The position numbers and the translations under genes are program-made. From Candidatus Aminicenantota bacterium (lineage in GTDB: Bacteria; Acidobacteriota; Aminicenantia; Aminicenantales; Aminicenantaceae), in contig DAOVBT010000056.1 of assembly GCA_030670375.1 (NCBI GenBank), forward strand, positions 1-8,662: a stretch of 8,662 bases of DNA, in the 5' to 3' direction. The notes beneath the pieces are model-generated. The model worked only from the letters and a program-made list of their open reading frames with translations, ran no database searches and had not been told where the DNA came from. Positions 1-6,892 of this stretch are shown here, in pieces; position 1 is the stretch's first letter, and each line of letters opens with the position of its first letter.

Positions 1-810
1 TTTTCCGATCCTTTTATTCTCGACCATGATGTGGACAGCGTAACGGGGGCAACCTACAGCGTCAGAGCACTGGTGGATGCCGCCCGGAAGGCAAGTCGCA
101 GGGTGGCATCCAAAAATCTGGGTTATACCGTTCCCCCGGAACCTTCCCCAAAAATCCAATTCGGGATCCCGGAGGGGGTTCTGGTCGGTCTTTTTTTATT
201 CGGAATCATCGGACGCCTCCGCCGCTTTAAATTCAAAAAAACAGCCCGCTGGATTTCCATGCTGACAGGGCTCTTTCTCCTGGGCTTTGTGTTCAACAAA
301 CCGCTCACCCTGGTGCTGGTCAATAAGATGCTCCTGGGATTTTGGCCCCAATGGCAGCCCCATCTGTACTCTTATATCCTGCTGGCCGGAATTCTTTTCG
401 TCACCACCATAGATAACAAGAATCCCTACTGCGAATGGTTCTGTCCCTTCGGATCCGCCCAGGAATGTCTGGCAGTAATCGGGGGAGGCAAAAAACGCCC
501 ACCCAAGAATGTTCACACAGCTCTGCGCTGGTTCCAGAGGGCCTTGGCTTTGGGCGCGATAACAGCAGCTCTCCTCTACCGCAACCCGAGCATCTCCAGC
601 TACGAAGTTTTCGGCGCCTTTTTTCATCTGATCGGGACAAACTTTCATTTTGTGCTGCTGGGAGTAGTGCTTGTTGCCGCTCTCTTCATCCGCAGGCCTT
701 GGTGCAGCTATCTCTGTCCTCTCAGACCTGTGACCGACTTCATCCGACTCGTCCGGAACTGGATCCGCGATATCCGAATAGGCCTCCGCCCAAAGACAGC
801 TTCGGAATAA
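1..810 (+). CDS. NosR/NirI-like FMN-binding, 4Fe-4S membrane protein (5' partial)
   Basis: The frame is open from base 1, so the N-terminus lies outside the window; the GTG at 31 is an internal codon. The first visible residues end an FMN-binding domain: DSVTGATYS (bases 37-60) fits the TGAT-type flavinylation motif, in which ApbE attaches FMN to the second Thr (codon 18, bases 52-54). About five hydrophobic segments follow, with two CX3CP motifs: CEWFCPFG (Cys codons 144 and 148) and CSYLCP (codons 235 and 239). This order, an extracytoplasmic FMN domain, membrane helices, then CX3CP iron-sulfur motifs, is that of NosR/NirI/RnfG-NapH-type proteins that pass electrons across the membrane. The chain stops about 31 residues after the second motif, so the C-terminal ferredoxin domain of classical NosR is absent. 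No nos genes are nearby, so a nitrous oxide role is not implied. It leads the operon, 34 bp before the symporter gene. Confidence 0.8.
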   Translation, partial: FSDPFILDHDVDSVTGATYSVRALVDAARKASRRVASKNLGYTVPPEPSPKIQFGIPEGVLVGLFLFGIIGRLRRFKFKKTARWISMLTGLFLLGFVFNKPLTLVLVNKMLLGFWPQWQPHLYSYILLAGILFVTTIDNKNPYCEWFCPFGSAQECLAVIGGGKKRPPKNVHTALRWFQRALALGAITAALLYRNPSISSYEVFGAFFHLIGTNFHFVLLGVVLVAALFIRRPWCSYLCPLRPVTDFIRLVRNWIRDIRIGLRPKTASE

Positions 811-844
811 TTAAATATAGAATTATGGAAAGGGTCTTTTTGTC

Positions 845-2269
845 ATGCTGTTAGTCGTTGTCGTCATTTATCTAACACTAACCGTCGGGATCAGTCTCTA
901 TCTCAGCAAACGGGTCAAAACCACCACAGATTTTCTGATAGCCGGAAGAAGGCTTGGACTGCCCCTGACAACAGCCACTTTGGCTGCCATCCAGTTGGGC
1001 GCTGGTGTGATCTTGGGGGGTGCTGAACTGGGAGCACAAAGCGGCGTTTGGCCCGGAATGTGGTATGGAATCGGTTGCGGTGGCGGATTGATCCTGGCCG
1101 GGCTCCTTGTGGCATCCAAACTGAGAAGACGGGGTGGTTATGTCCCTCTGGATTTTTTCGCCGCTCGTTACGGAGAAAAAAAATGGGTTCGATTATGGGG
1201 ATGGCTCTCCAATATCCCAAGCCTCCTCGGCATTTTTGTCGCTCAGGTCATGGCAGCAGGAACCATCTTTTCCCTGCTCGGGGTCGATTACAAAACCGGA
1301 ATCATCATCAGCGGTGTCGTGATCATGCTCTACAGTGTCCTGGGAGGAATGATCAGTGTTGCTGTCGTAAATTTTGTGCAACTTGGCATAATCATCCTAG
1401 GAATTCCCCTCGTGGCAGTCATGTCTTTGCTGAAATCGGGAGACACTTTTTCCGAAACCGCAGCCCGCACGCTCTCCACTCCGTTCATTCCATCCGGCAT
1501 GCTTTCCCAAGCCGTGTTCATCATAGTTCCGTTCCTCCTGGCCATATCCGTTTCTTACGATGCCTTTATGAGATACCAGTCGGCAAAATCCGAACGGGTG
1601 GCAAAATGGGGATGCATCCTGGGAGGGATAATCGTTATTCTTATAAGTTTTTGTGTGGGACTGGTTGGAACAACCGGAAAGGCCATCTTTCCCACTCTTG
1701 AAAATGCCGAGGTCCTGCCCAAAATGATTCAGGCAACTCTTCCGCCTGTGCTTGCTGGACTCGTCGTTTCTGCCCTTCTCGCTGCAGCCATGTCGACAGG
1801 CAATTGCCTGCTCATCTCACTGGCGGGATGCTTTTCGAGAGATCTCTACAACAAAGTGTTCCATCCGTCTGTGGAGCTCGATGAATTGAAACATTCCAAA
1901 ACTTTATCAAGAATAGTCATTGTAGGGATGCTCATCGTGGGGGTAACAATCGCCTTTTTTGCCAAGGGAATTTTATACACGATCATCATATTTAATTATC
2001 CCTATATGGCAAGCCTGCTCGTGCCGCTTCTTGGCGGTGTTCTCTGGAAAAGAGCAACGACCAAAGGGGCCATTGCAGCCATTTTTGTGGGGGGCGCAAT
2101 AGGCGTAGCCTCCTTTGTTGCCGGAGTTCCAGGACCTTTACAGGGCCTGTTCAACATCGACATGGGCCTGCTCATAGCTTATGCTGTTTCCGCTGTTGTT
2201 TTTGTGTCGGTCAGCCTGGCAACCTCAGATCAGGGCCCTGGTACAGTCCAAAAAAGTCATGCTGTTTGA
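845..2269 (+). CDS. Sodium:solute symporter family (SSS) transporter
   Basis: This 474-residue, highly hydrophobic protein has roughly 12-13 predicted membrane helices, near the usual SSS length. Family marks are the early TTDFLIAGRRLG segment after helix 1, the GGMISVAVVNFVQLGIIILG stretch (the GGxxAVxxxDxxQ region), and AAAMSTGNCLLISLAG followed by RDLY. Ser317-Thr318 of that last stretch sit where SSS proteins bind Na+ (Na2 site). By family it would import a solute using the sodium gradient. The substrate is not predictable; neighbouring flavoprotein and deiminase-like genes make an organic acid, amino acid or guanidino compound plausible. The ATG at 845 is preceded by GGAAAGGG (827-834) at workable spacing. 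An ATG at 825 lies in another frame and stops quickly. It is 34 bp after the NosR-like gene and 45 bp before the flavoprotein gene, so co-transcription is likely. Confidence 0.88.
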   Translation: MLLVVVVIYLTLTVGISLYLSKRVKTTTDFLIAGRRLGLPLTTATLAAIQLGAGVILGGAELGAQSGVWPGMWYGIGCGGGLILAGLLVASKLRRRGGYVPLDFFAARYGEKKWVRLWGWLSNIPSLLGIFVAQVMAAGTIFSLLGVDYKTGIIISGVVIMLYSVLGGMISVAVVNFVQLGIIILGIPLVAVMSLLKSGDTFSETAARTLSTPFIPSGMLSQAVFIIVPFLLAISVSYDAFMRYQSAKSERVAKWGCILGGIIVILISFCVGLVGTTGKAIFPTLENAEVLPKMIQATLPPVLAGLVVSALLAAAMSTGNCLLISLAGCFSRDLYNKVFHPSVELDELKHSKTLSRIVIVGMLIVGVTIAFFAKGILYTIIIFNYPYMASLLVPLLGGVLWKRATTKGAIAAIFVGGAIGVASFVAGVPGPLQGLFNIDMGLLIAYAVSAVVFVSVSLATSDQGPGTVQKSHAV

Positions 2270-2314
2270 AACGTCTGGTACAATAGATTAGTATTCGAAG
2301 GAAAGAGAGCGAAG

Positions 2315-4267
2315 GTGAAAGATAATTCATGCCAATGCCTGGAATGGCCCTATCCCCTTTTGTATGACAAAGTCCAAGAAGTGACCACGGATGTTTTGAT
2401 CCTCGGTGGAGGAATCGCAGGCTGTTGGGCAGCCATCGCTGCTGCTAAAAAAGGTGTTCGGGTAGCCCTCGTAGAAAAAGGGGCAACCATCCGAAGTGGA
2501 GCCGGCGGTTCAGGATGCGACCACTGGGAATCGGCCGCCACCAATCCCTGCTCTCGCGTCACACCTGAGGAACTCACTAAAGCCATGATCAAAGCCCACC
2601 ACGGCTACAACAACGGGATCTCTCATTACATCGAATGCCGTGAAGGTTATGACCGGCTTTTGGACCTGGAAAGATTCGGTGGGAAGATCCGGGACACCGC
2701 GGATGAGTTCCAAGGGGCTGAGTTCCGGGATGAAAAAACCAAATTTTTGTTTGCCTATGACTATGAAAATAAATTCACCCTGCGCGTCTGGGGGACAACA
2801 TTCAAGCCTTCCCTCGCCAAAGAATGCCGGCGTTTGGGAGTCAAAATATTCGACCGGATTATGACCACCTCCCTTTTGTCAGAAGGGGGCAAACAAGGGG
2901 CCAAAATTGTGGGCGCTACAGGAGTCAACGGCCGCACAGGTGAATTCATAAACTTTCAGGCCAAGGCCACGGTCCTCTGCATGTCTCGACCCACGCGGAT
3001 CTGGCTGTTTTCTCCGGGATTACCGGGAATGTCTGAGTTCCGGCCGCCGCAGTGCACAGGCGACGGCCATGCCATGGGATGGAACGCGGGTGTGGAATTT
3101 GCGATGATGGAAAAGTCGGTGAAGGGCGAATGGTCGGGCGTGCGCAGTTTTCCGCCCTATGGGACAGGAAACACCCACAACACCTGGTATGCGTGCAACA
3201 TGGTCGATGCCGATGGCAGGGAGATCCCCTGGGTGGATAGAGACGGACGGATCCTCATGGATATTTCCCAACGTTACCGACCTTCCCCAGGGCAAAAGCT
3301 CTTTTTTAAGGGTGGAGGCGAACCAGACATTCCCACCTATGAATTCCAGGGGCCGGATATTCTCCCAGTCAAAGAGCTTTTGGCGAAGGGCTTCAAACTG
3401 CCTTTTTATGCGGATTTGACCGGCATGCCGGAACAGGAACGAAAAGCCATATGGGGCTTGATGGTCGGGGAGGAAGGAAAAACAAAAATCCCGATACTGA
3501 AGACCTACACCGACGCCGGTTTCGATCCTGAAAAGCACCTGATTCAGAGTTATGGGGAAGGATGGAGATCCGGAGGATTCCTTCCCCAGGAACGGCAGCT
3601 TTTCGGCCTGCCCGGTGGTTTGGTTAATGACTGGGATTTGAGCACAAATTTGAAGGGACTTTATGCGGCCGGGGACCAGCTTTTTGCCTCGAACTGCCAC
3701 GGACATGCCGCCGCCACCGGACACTACGCCGGACGCCACGCTGCAGATTATGCAAAGGAGGCGGCTTTTTCAAAGATCGACAGCAGTCAAGCGGAAAAAG
3801 AGCGAATCCGTGTTTATTCACTGCTAAAAGGGGCCGGCAGGCTCGGTTGGCAGGAACTGAACATGCGGATAACCAGACTCATGCAGCACTATTGTGGGGA
3901 AATAAAGAGCGAAGAACTCCTGACAACCGGGCTGGTTTTGTTGAAGGATATTCAAAATAACGAAGCTCCACAGATCTCTGCGCAAAATCCGCATGAATTG
4001 GTCCGCTCGTTAGAGGTTCTGAATGTCCTCACCAATGCGGAAATCGTCCTGAATGCCTGTTTGGCCCGCAAAGCAAGTTCAAAACCGCTGCATTTCCGCA
4101 GGACAGATTATCCAGAAATGGAGCCACCTGAATGGAATAAGTTCGTCACGATAAAGCTTGAGAAAAATGAAGTCGCAACTGGCAAAAAACCTTTGGATTA
4201 TTATGGTTCTCTGAAAGGAAATTACGAATCCCATAACGTAGACTATTTGGAAGAACACAGATCATGA
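2315..4267 (+). CDS. AprA-like FAD-dependent oxidoreductase (fumarate reductase/APS reductase alpha superfamily)
   Basis: This 650-residue flavoprotein has an N-terminal dinucleotide-binding motif, DVLILGGGIAGCWAA (GGGIAG at residues 31-36), with the acidic end of the second strand at Glu54. SGAGGSG (61-67) fits the FAD-contacting loop of fumarate reductase/AprA-type proteins. CTGDGHAMGWNAGVEFAMME in the middle and LYAAGDQLFASNCHGHAAAT near residues 449-468 are the expected later FAD-domain segments; the last ~160 residues form a mostly helical tail. There is no signal peptide, so it should act in the cytoplasm. The size and the adjacent two-cluster ferredoxin recall the AprA/AprB pair, but it is more likely one of the AprA-like oxidoreductases of unknown substrate in anaerobes than a true adenylylsulfate reductase: no sat or other aprAB-linked genes are present. 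The start is GTG, with purine-rich GAGAG/GAAGG just upstream and no nearby in-frame ATG. Its TGA overlaps the ferredoxin ATG. Confidence 0.85.
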   Translation: MKDNSCQCLEWPYPLLYDKVQEVTTDVLILGGGIAGCWAAIAAAKKGVRVALVEKGATIRSGAGGSGCDHWESAATNPCSRVTPEELTKAMIKAHHGYNNGISHYIECREGYDRLLDLERFGGKIRDTADEFQGAEFRDEKTKFLFAYDYENKFTLRVWGTTFKPSLAKECRRLGVKIFDRIMTTSLLSEGGKQGAKIVGATGVNGRTGEFINFQAKATVLCMSRPTRIWLFSPGLPGMSEFRPPQCTGDGHAMGWNAGVEFAMMEKSVKGEWSGVRSFPPYGTGNTHNTWYACNMVDADGREIPWVDRDGRILMDISQRYRPSPGQKLFFKGGGEPDIPTYEFQGPDILPVKELLAKGFKLPFYADLTGMPEQERKAIWGLMVGEEGKTKIPILKTYTDAGFDPEKHLIQSYGEGWRSGGFLPQERQLFGLPGGLVNDWDLSTNLKGLYAAGDQLFASNCHGHAAATGHYAGRHAADYAKEAAFSKIDSSQAEKERIRVYSLLKGAGRLGWQELNMRITRLMQHYCGEIKSEELLTTGLVLLKDIQNNEAPQISAQNPHELVRSLEVLNVLTNAEIVLNACLARKASSKPLHFRRTDYPEMEPPEWNKFVTIKLEKNEVATGKKPLDYYGSLKGNYESHNVDYLEEHRS

Positions 4268-4536
4268 AGGGCAAAAAGATCTTCATCCATCCAGAAACAG
4301 CCGCTTTAAAACCGCTTACGTTTAACACGGAAATATGCGACGGTTGCAACATGTGTGTTGAGGTGTGTCAGGTCGACCTCCTTGTTCCCCATCCAAACAA
4401 AGGAAAACCTCCTGTGGTGGTCTACCCTGGGGAGTGCTGGTATGGCGGTTGTTGTGTAGCGATCTGTCCCAAACCGGGGGCCATAAAATTAAACACGCCT
4501 TTGATGAATCGCGTGCACTGGAAAGAAAAGACTTAA
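4264..4536 (+). CDS. AprB-like small 4Fe-4S dicluster ferredoxin
   Basis: This 90-residue protein has two cysteine clusters. The first is a standard CX2CX2CX3C (Cys25, 28, 31, 35), although Gln rather than Pro follows the last Cys. The second reads CWYGGCCVAICP, with Cys58, 63, 64 and 68; the usual second Cys of CX2CX2CX3CP is Gly and an extra Cys sits two places later. It should be the electron-transfer partner of the preceding flavoprotein, passing electrons to or from the flavin as AprB does for AprA, though it lacks the long C-terminal tail of AprB. The start ATG overlaps the flavoprotein TGA in an ATGA (4264-4267), which suggests translational coupling and 1:1 production. It ends 18 bp before the deiminase-like gene. 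Confidence 0.87.
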   Translation: MKGKKIFIHPETAALKPLTFNTEICDGCNMCVEVCQVDLLVPHPNKGKPPVVVYPGECWYGGCCVAICPKPGAIKLNTPLMNRVHWKEKT

Positions 4537-4545
4537 CCATGATTT

Positions 4546-4551
4546 GAGGGG
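4546..4551 (+). promoter_or_regulatory. Ribosome binding site of the deiminase-like gene
   Basis: GAGGGG lies a few bases upstream of the ATG at 4555 and supports that start in the short gap after the ferredoxin stop. An ATG at 4539 is in a different frame and meets a stop almost at once. Confidence 0.6.
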
Positions 4552-4554
4552 CCG

Positions 4555-5502
4555 ATGGAACCAACTAAAACAAAAAAGGAATGGCAGGCGCTAGAAACCT
4601 CGATCGCAGAGGATTTTTCGGAATATTGGGGCGGGGATTGGGGGTGCGACTCCGAAGTGGGAAAATTGCGAGCCGTGCTTCTGAGGCGGCCGGGAAAAGA
4701 GATCGAGGGCATCGAAGACCCCGAGGAGTGCCGGTGGCTGGATGTCATGGATGCTAAGATCGCTAGAGAGCAACACGATGCTTTGGCCGAGCTTTACCGG
4801 TCTCAGGGTGTCAAAGTCCATTATGTGGAAAAGATGCGCGATGACAGATCCAACGCTATGTTTATGAGGGATAATGTGCTGATGACGCCCCACGGTGCCA
4901 TCGTCGGCAGACAAGCCATGGCATGCCGGCGGGGTGAGGAGAGATATGCGGCGGAGGCTTTGGCACGGCTTGGAGTCCCGATCGTCAGGACGATTTCCGG
5001 GAAGGGGATTTTTGAGACCGCCTGCTGTCTCTGGGTGGATGCCGGAACCGTCATCATCGGAACGGGAAACCGTGCCAACAAGGAAGGGGCAGTGCAGGTC
5101 GAGCAAATTTTAGGCTCGATGGGCGTGGAGCATTTCCTCCCTCTTCAAATTCCGTACGGTTATGCCCACATCGACAGCATTATCAGCTTTGTGGACAAAA
5201 AAACAGCGGTGTTCGATCCGGCCCGCCTTCCCTGGGATGTGTGGACAGCTCTCAAAAACAGGGGCTTCAAACTGCTCGCAGCACCATCTCCTCATGAAAC
5301 TCAGGAGCTGGCCCTCAATTTTGTCACTCTGGCTCGTGGTTCTGTTGTAATGGCTGCGGGATATCCGGTTACAAAAAAATTCCTGGAGGATCACCGCATT
5401 CAGGCTATCGAAGTGGAGATTTCGGAACTTCGCAAGGGATGGGGATCCCTCCATTGTATGACAGCCATTCTCAGAAGGGATCCTATCGGCTGTCTGGATT
5501 AA
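4555..5502 (+). CDS. Arginine deiminase/amidinotransferase-family (DDAH-like) hydrolase
   Basis: This 315-residue protein has the guanidino-group modifying (pentein) layout. EVGKLRAVLLRRPG (residues 34-47) is the usual opening strand. FMRD (Asp106) matches the FTRD motif, CRRGEE (124-129) the conserved Arg/Glu stretch, Glu154 the EGGD-region Glu, HID (His205, Asp207) the catalytic HxD, and GSLHCMT (Cys301) the C-terminal nucleophile. All main catalytic positions are therefore present. The family hydrolyses or transfers the amidino group of arginine, methylarginines, agmatine or related compounds through a Cys-amidino intermediate. The length (~300) fits stand-alone DDAH-like or amidinotransferase-like members rather than classical ArcA (~400). 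The EGGD/EGAD motif is replaced by ETAC, so substrate preference may differ. It is the last gene of the operon, and no arcBC genes are adjacent, so an arginine-fermentation role is not supported. Its TAA overlaps the stop of the opposing permease gene. Confidence 0.83.
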   Translation: MEPTKTKKEWQALETSIAEDFSEYWGGDWGCDSEVGKLRAVLLRRPGKEIEGIEDPEECRWLDVMDAKIAREQHDALAELYRSQGVKVHYVEKMRDDRSNAMFMRDNVLMTPHGAIVGRQAMACRRGEERYAAEALARLGVPIVRTISGKGIFETACCLWVDAGTVIIGTGNRANKEGAVQVEQILGSMGVEHFLPLQIPYGYAHIDSIISFVDKKTAVFDPARLPWDVWTALKNRGFKLLAAPSPHETQELALNFVTLARGSVVMAAGYPVTKKFLEDHRIQAIEVEISELRKGWGSLHCMTAILRRDPIGCLD

Positions 5503-6892
5503 GAACTGTTTTTCTTTTTCCACATAAAATAAACAGGGATACCGATAACCATCAGAGCCACTCCTGACAGAGACTCGACAGGTTTTCGCACCAGAGTGTT
5601 CAGCAAGATTCCTGAAAGAGCTACGATAAAGATCAACGGGACAGCAGGATAGCCCCATGTTTTGTAGGGCCGAGGAAGGTCAGGGCGTTTTTTCGGAGCG
5701 TGAAAATTGCGGCTGCTGCCAAAACCCAGAACAGGATGCCGGCAAACATGGCAAAGGTGAACAACTGCTCGAATGTGCCGGTCAAGGCGAGAAGGGAGGC
5801 CCAGATCGCCTGAAGAAATAGGGAAAAGCCTGGCGTTTTGAATCGCGGATGCACGCCCCCCACTTTCTTGAAAAACAATCCATCCCGGGCCATGGCGTAG
5901 TAGACACGGGGCCCGACAAAAATGGCTCCGTTTAATGCACCTAGGATGGAAATGAGAATCATGGCAGAGATTAGGCCTGCCGCCGTGGCCCCGAAAAGGG
6001 AGGAGGAAGCCTTCTCGGCCATCGTAACAACTCCCTTCATTTCTCCAATCGGGAGGGCGAGAAAATAGATGACATTGGTGAAAAAGTAAAGGAGGGTTAT
6101 ACCCAATGTACCCATAATCAAGGCAAATTTCAGGTTGCGCTTGGGATTGGTTATCTCTCCTGCCACATAGTTGATGTTGTTCCATCCGTCGAATGCCCAG
6201 AAAACCGAGACAAAGGCCAGGCCGAACCCGGTTAAAAGCTGGGCAAAGCTCCATCCTTCCGGATTGAGGGACAAATCTATCGATGCTCCTCTTGCAAAGA
6301 CAAATCCAAAAAAAACAAAAACCAGGATGGTTCCGATCTTGATAACAGTCAGGACATTCTGGACGGTTTTGCCGAAAGCGACACCGACATAATTTATGGC
6401 TGAAAGGAGGAGAATTACCGCAACGGCGACCAGTTGGCCCCGGGACAAGGTGTAAGTCAAACCTCCAACATGTGAAGAAAAAACAATTTCTTTAGTAGAT
6501 AAAGTAGGGAAAAAGGAGCCGAAGTATTCGGCGAAAGCCACGCCGAGGGCCGCGATGGACCCGGTCATGTTGACCAGAAACATTTTCCATCCAAACAGGA
6601 ATCCGTAAAGATGGCCGTAGGCCTCCCGGAGATAGACGTACTGACCGCCGGCCTCGGGCAGGGAAACGCCGAGTTCGGCATAAGTCAGCGCACCGGCTAG
6701 GATCAGAAGGCCTCCCAGCAACCAGGCCAACAAGACCATCGGTGCCGAAGGAATGGCCTGCGCCATGATCCCTGTGGTCAGGAAAATGCCCGAACCGATG
6801 ACAATTCCCATCATCATCATGGTCGAGTCGAAAAGACCCAGCTGCCGGATGAGAGGATCTTCGTCTTTGATGATCCGATTGTGAGTTTTCAC
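5499..6892 (-). CDS. APC-family amino acid permease, interrupted by a -1 frameshift near the C-terminus
   Basis: The N-terminal 402 codons encode an APC superfamily (LAT/basic amino acid-polyamine type) transporter. GIVIGSGIF (residues 29-37) is the helix-1 substrate-binding motif; PEAGGQYVYLREAYG, FWAFDGWNNINYVAGEI and YYAMARDGLFFKKVGGVHP are further hallmarks. The uninterrupted frame ends at 5633 with an abnormal tail. From the A6 run at 5688-5693, the -1 frame instead reads KKRPDLPRPYKTWGYPAVPL, a typical APC continuation, followed by two more helices and a stop at 5499-5501. The joined product is about 464 residues, a normal length. The cause may be a sequencing error, a recent mutation or true ribosomal frameshifting. 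The GTG start overlaps the stop of the upstream peptidase gene (GTGA, 6889-6892), which points to translational coupling. It likely imports or exchanges amino acids; the specific substrate is unknown. Confidence 0.85.
5687..5693 (-). other. Frameshift site, A_AAA_AAC heptamer in the permease gene
   Basis: On the coding strand the zero frame reads CGA AAA AAC, so the A-run plus C forms the X_XXY_YYZ slippery pattern in the correct phase. A one-base backward shift gives AAA AAA CGC and restores the permease frame. A small hairpin can form downstream (arms 5665-5670 and 5652-5657), but it is 16 nt away, farther than usual stimulators, and I see no Shine-Dalgarno-like stimulator upstream. A missing base in the homopolymer is equally compatible. 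Confidence 0.75.

Noticed and set aside
1048..1701. 217-codon open frame inside the symporter gene in another plus frame
   Set aside because: The product is rich in Arg/His/Pro/Cys with no family motif, while the main frame has continuous SSS signatures.
3020..3739. 239-codon open frame on the minus strand inside the flavoprotein gene
   Set aside because: It lies fully opposite a well-matched flavoprotein region, has no recognisable motif, and looks like a compositional shadow.
2315..4536. Calling the flavoprotein and ferredoxin true dissimilatory APS reductase (aprA/aprB)
   Set aside because: No sat, qmo or other sulfur genes are present, the ferredoxin lacks the AprB tail and the second-cluster pattern differs; AprA/B-like is the safer call.
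5110..5658. 182-codon minus-strand open frame spanning the deiminase-like 3' end and the permease end
   Set aside because: It overlaps two supported genes in other frames and shows no motif.
5652..5670. Hairpin downstream of the permease slippery site as a frameshift stimulator
   Set aside because: The stem is only about six pairs including a G-U, and begins 16 nt after the site, beyond the usual spacing.
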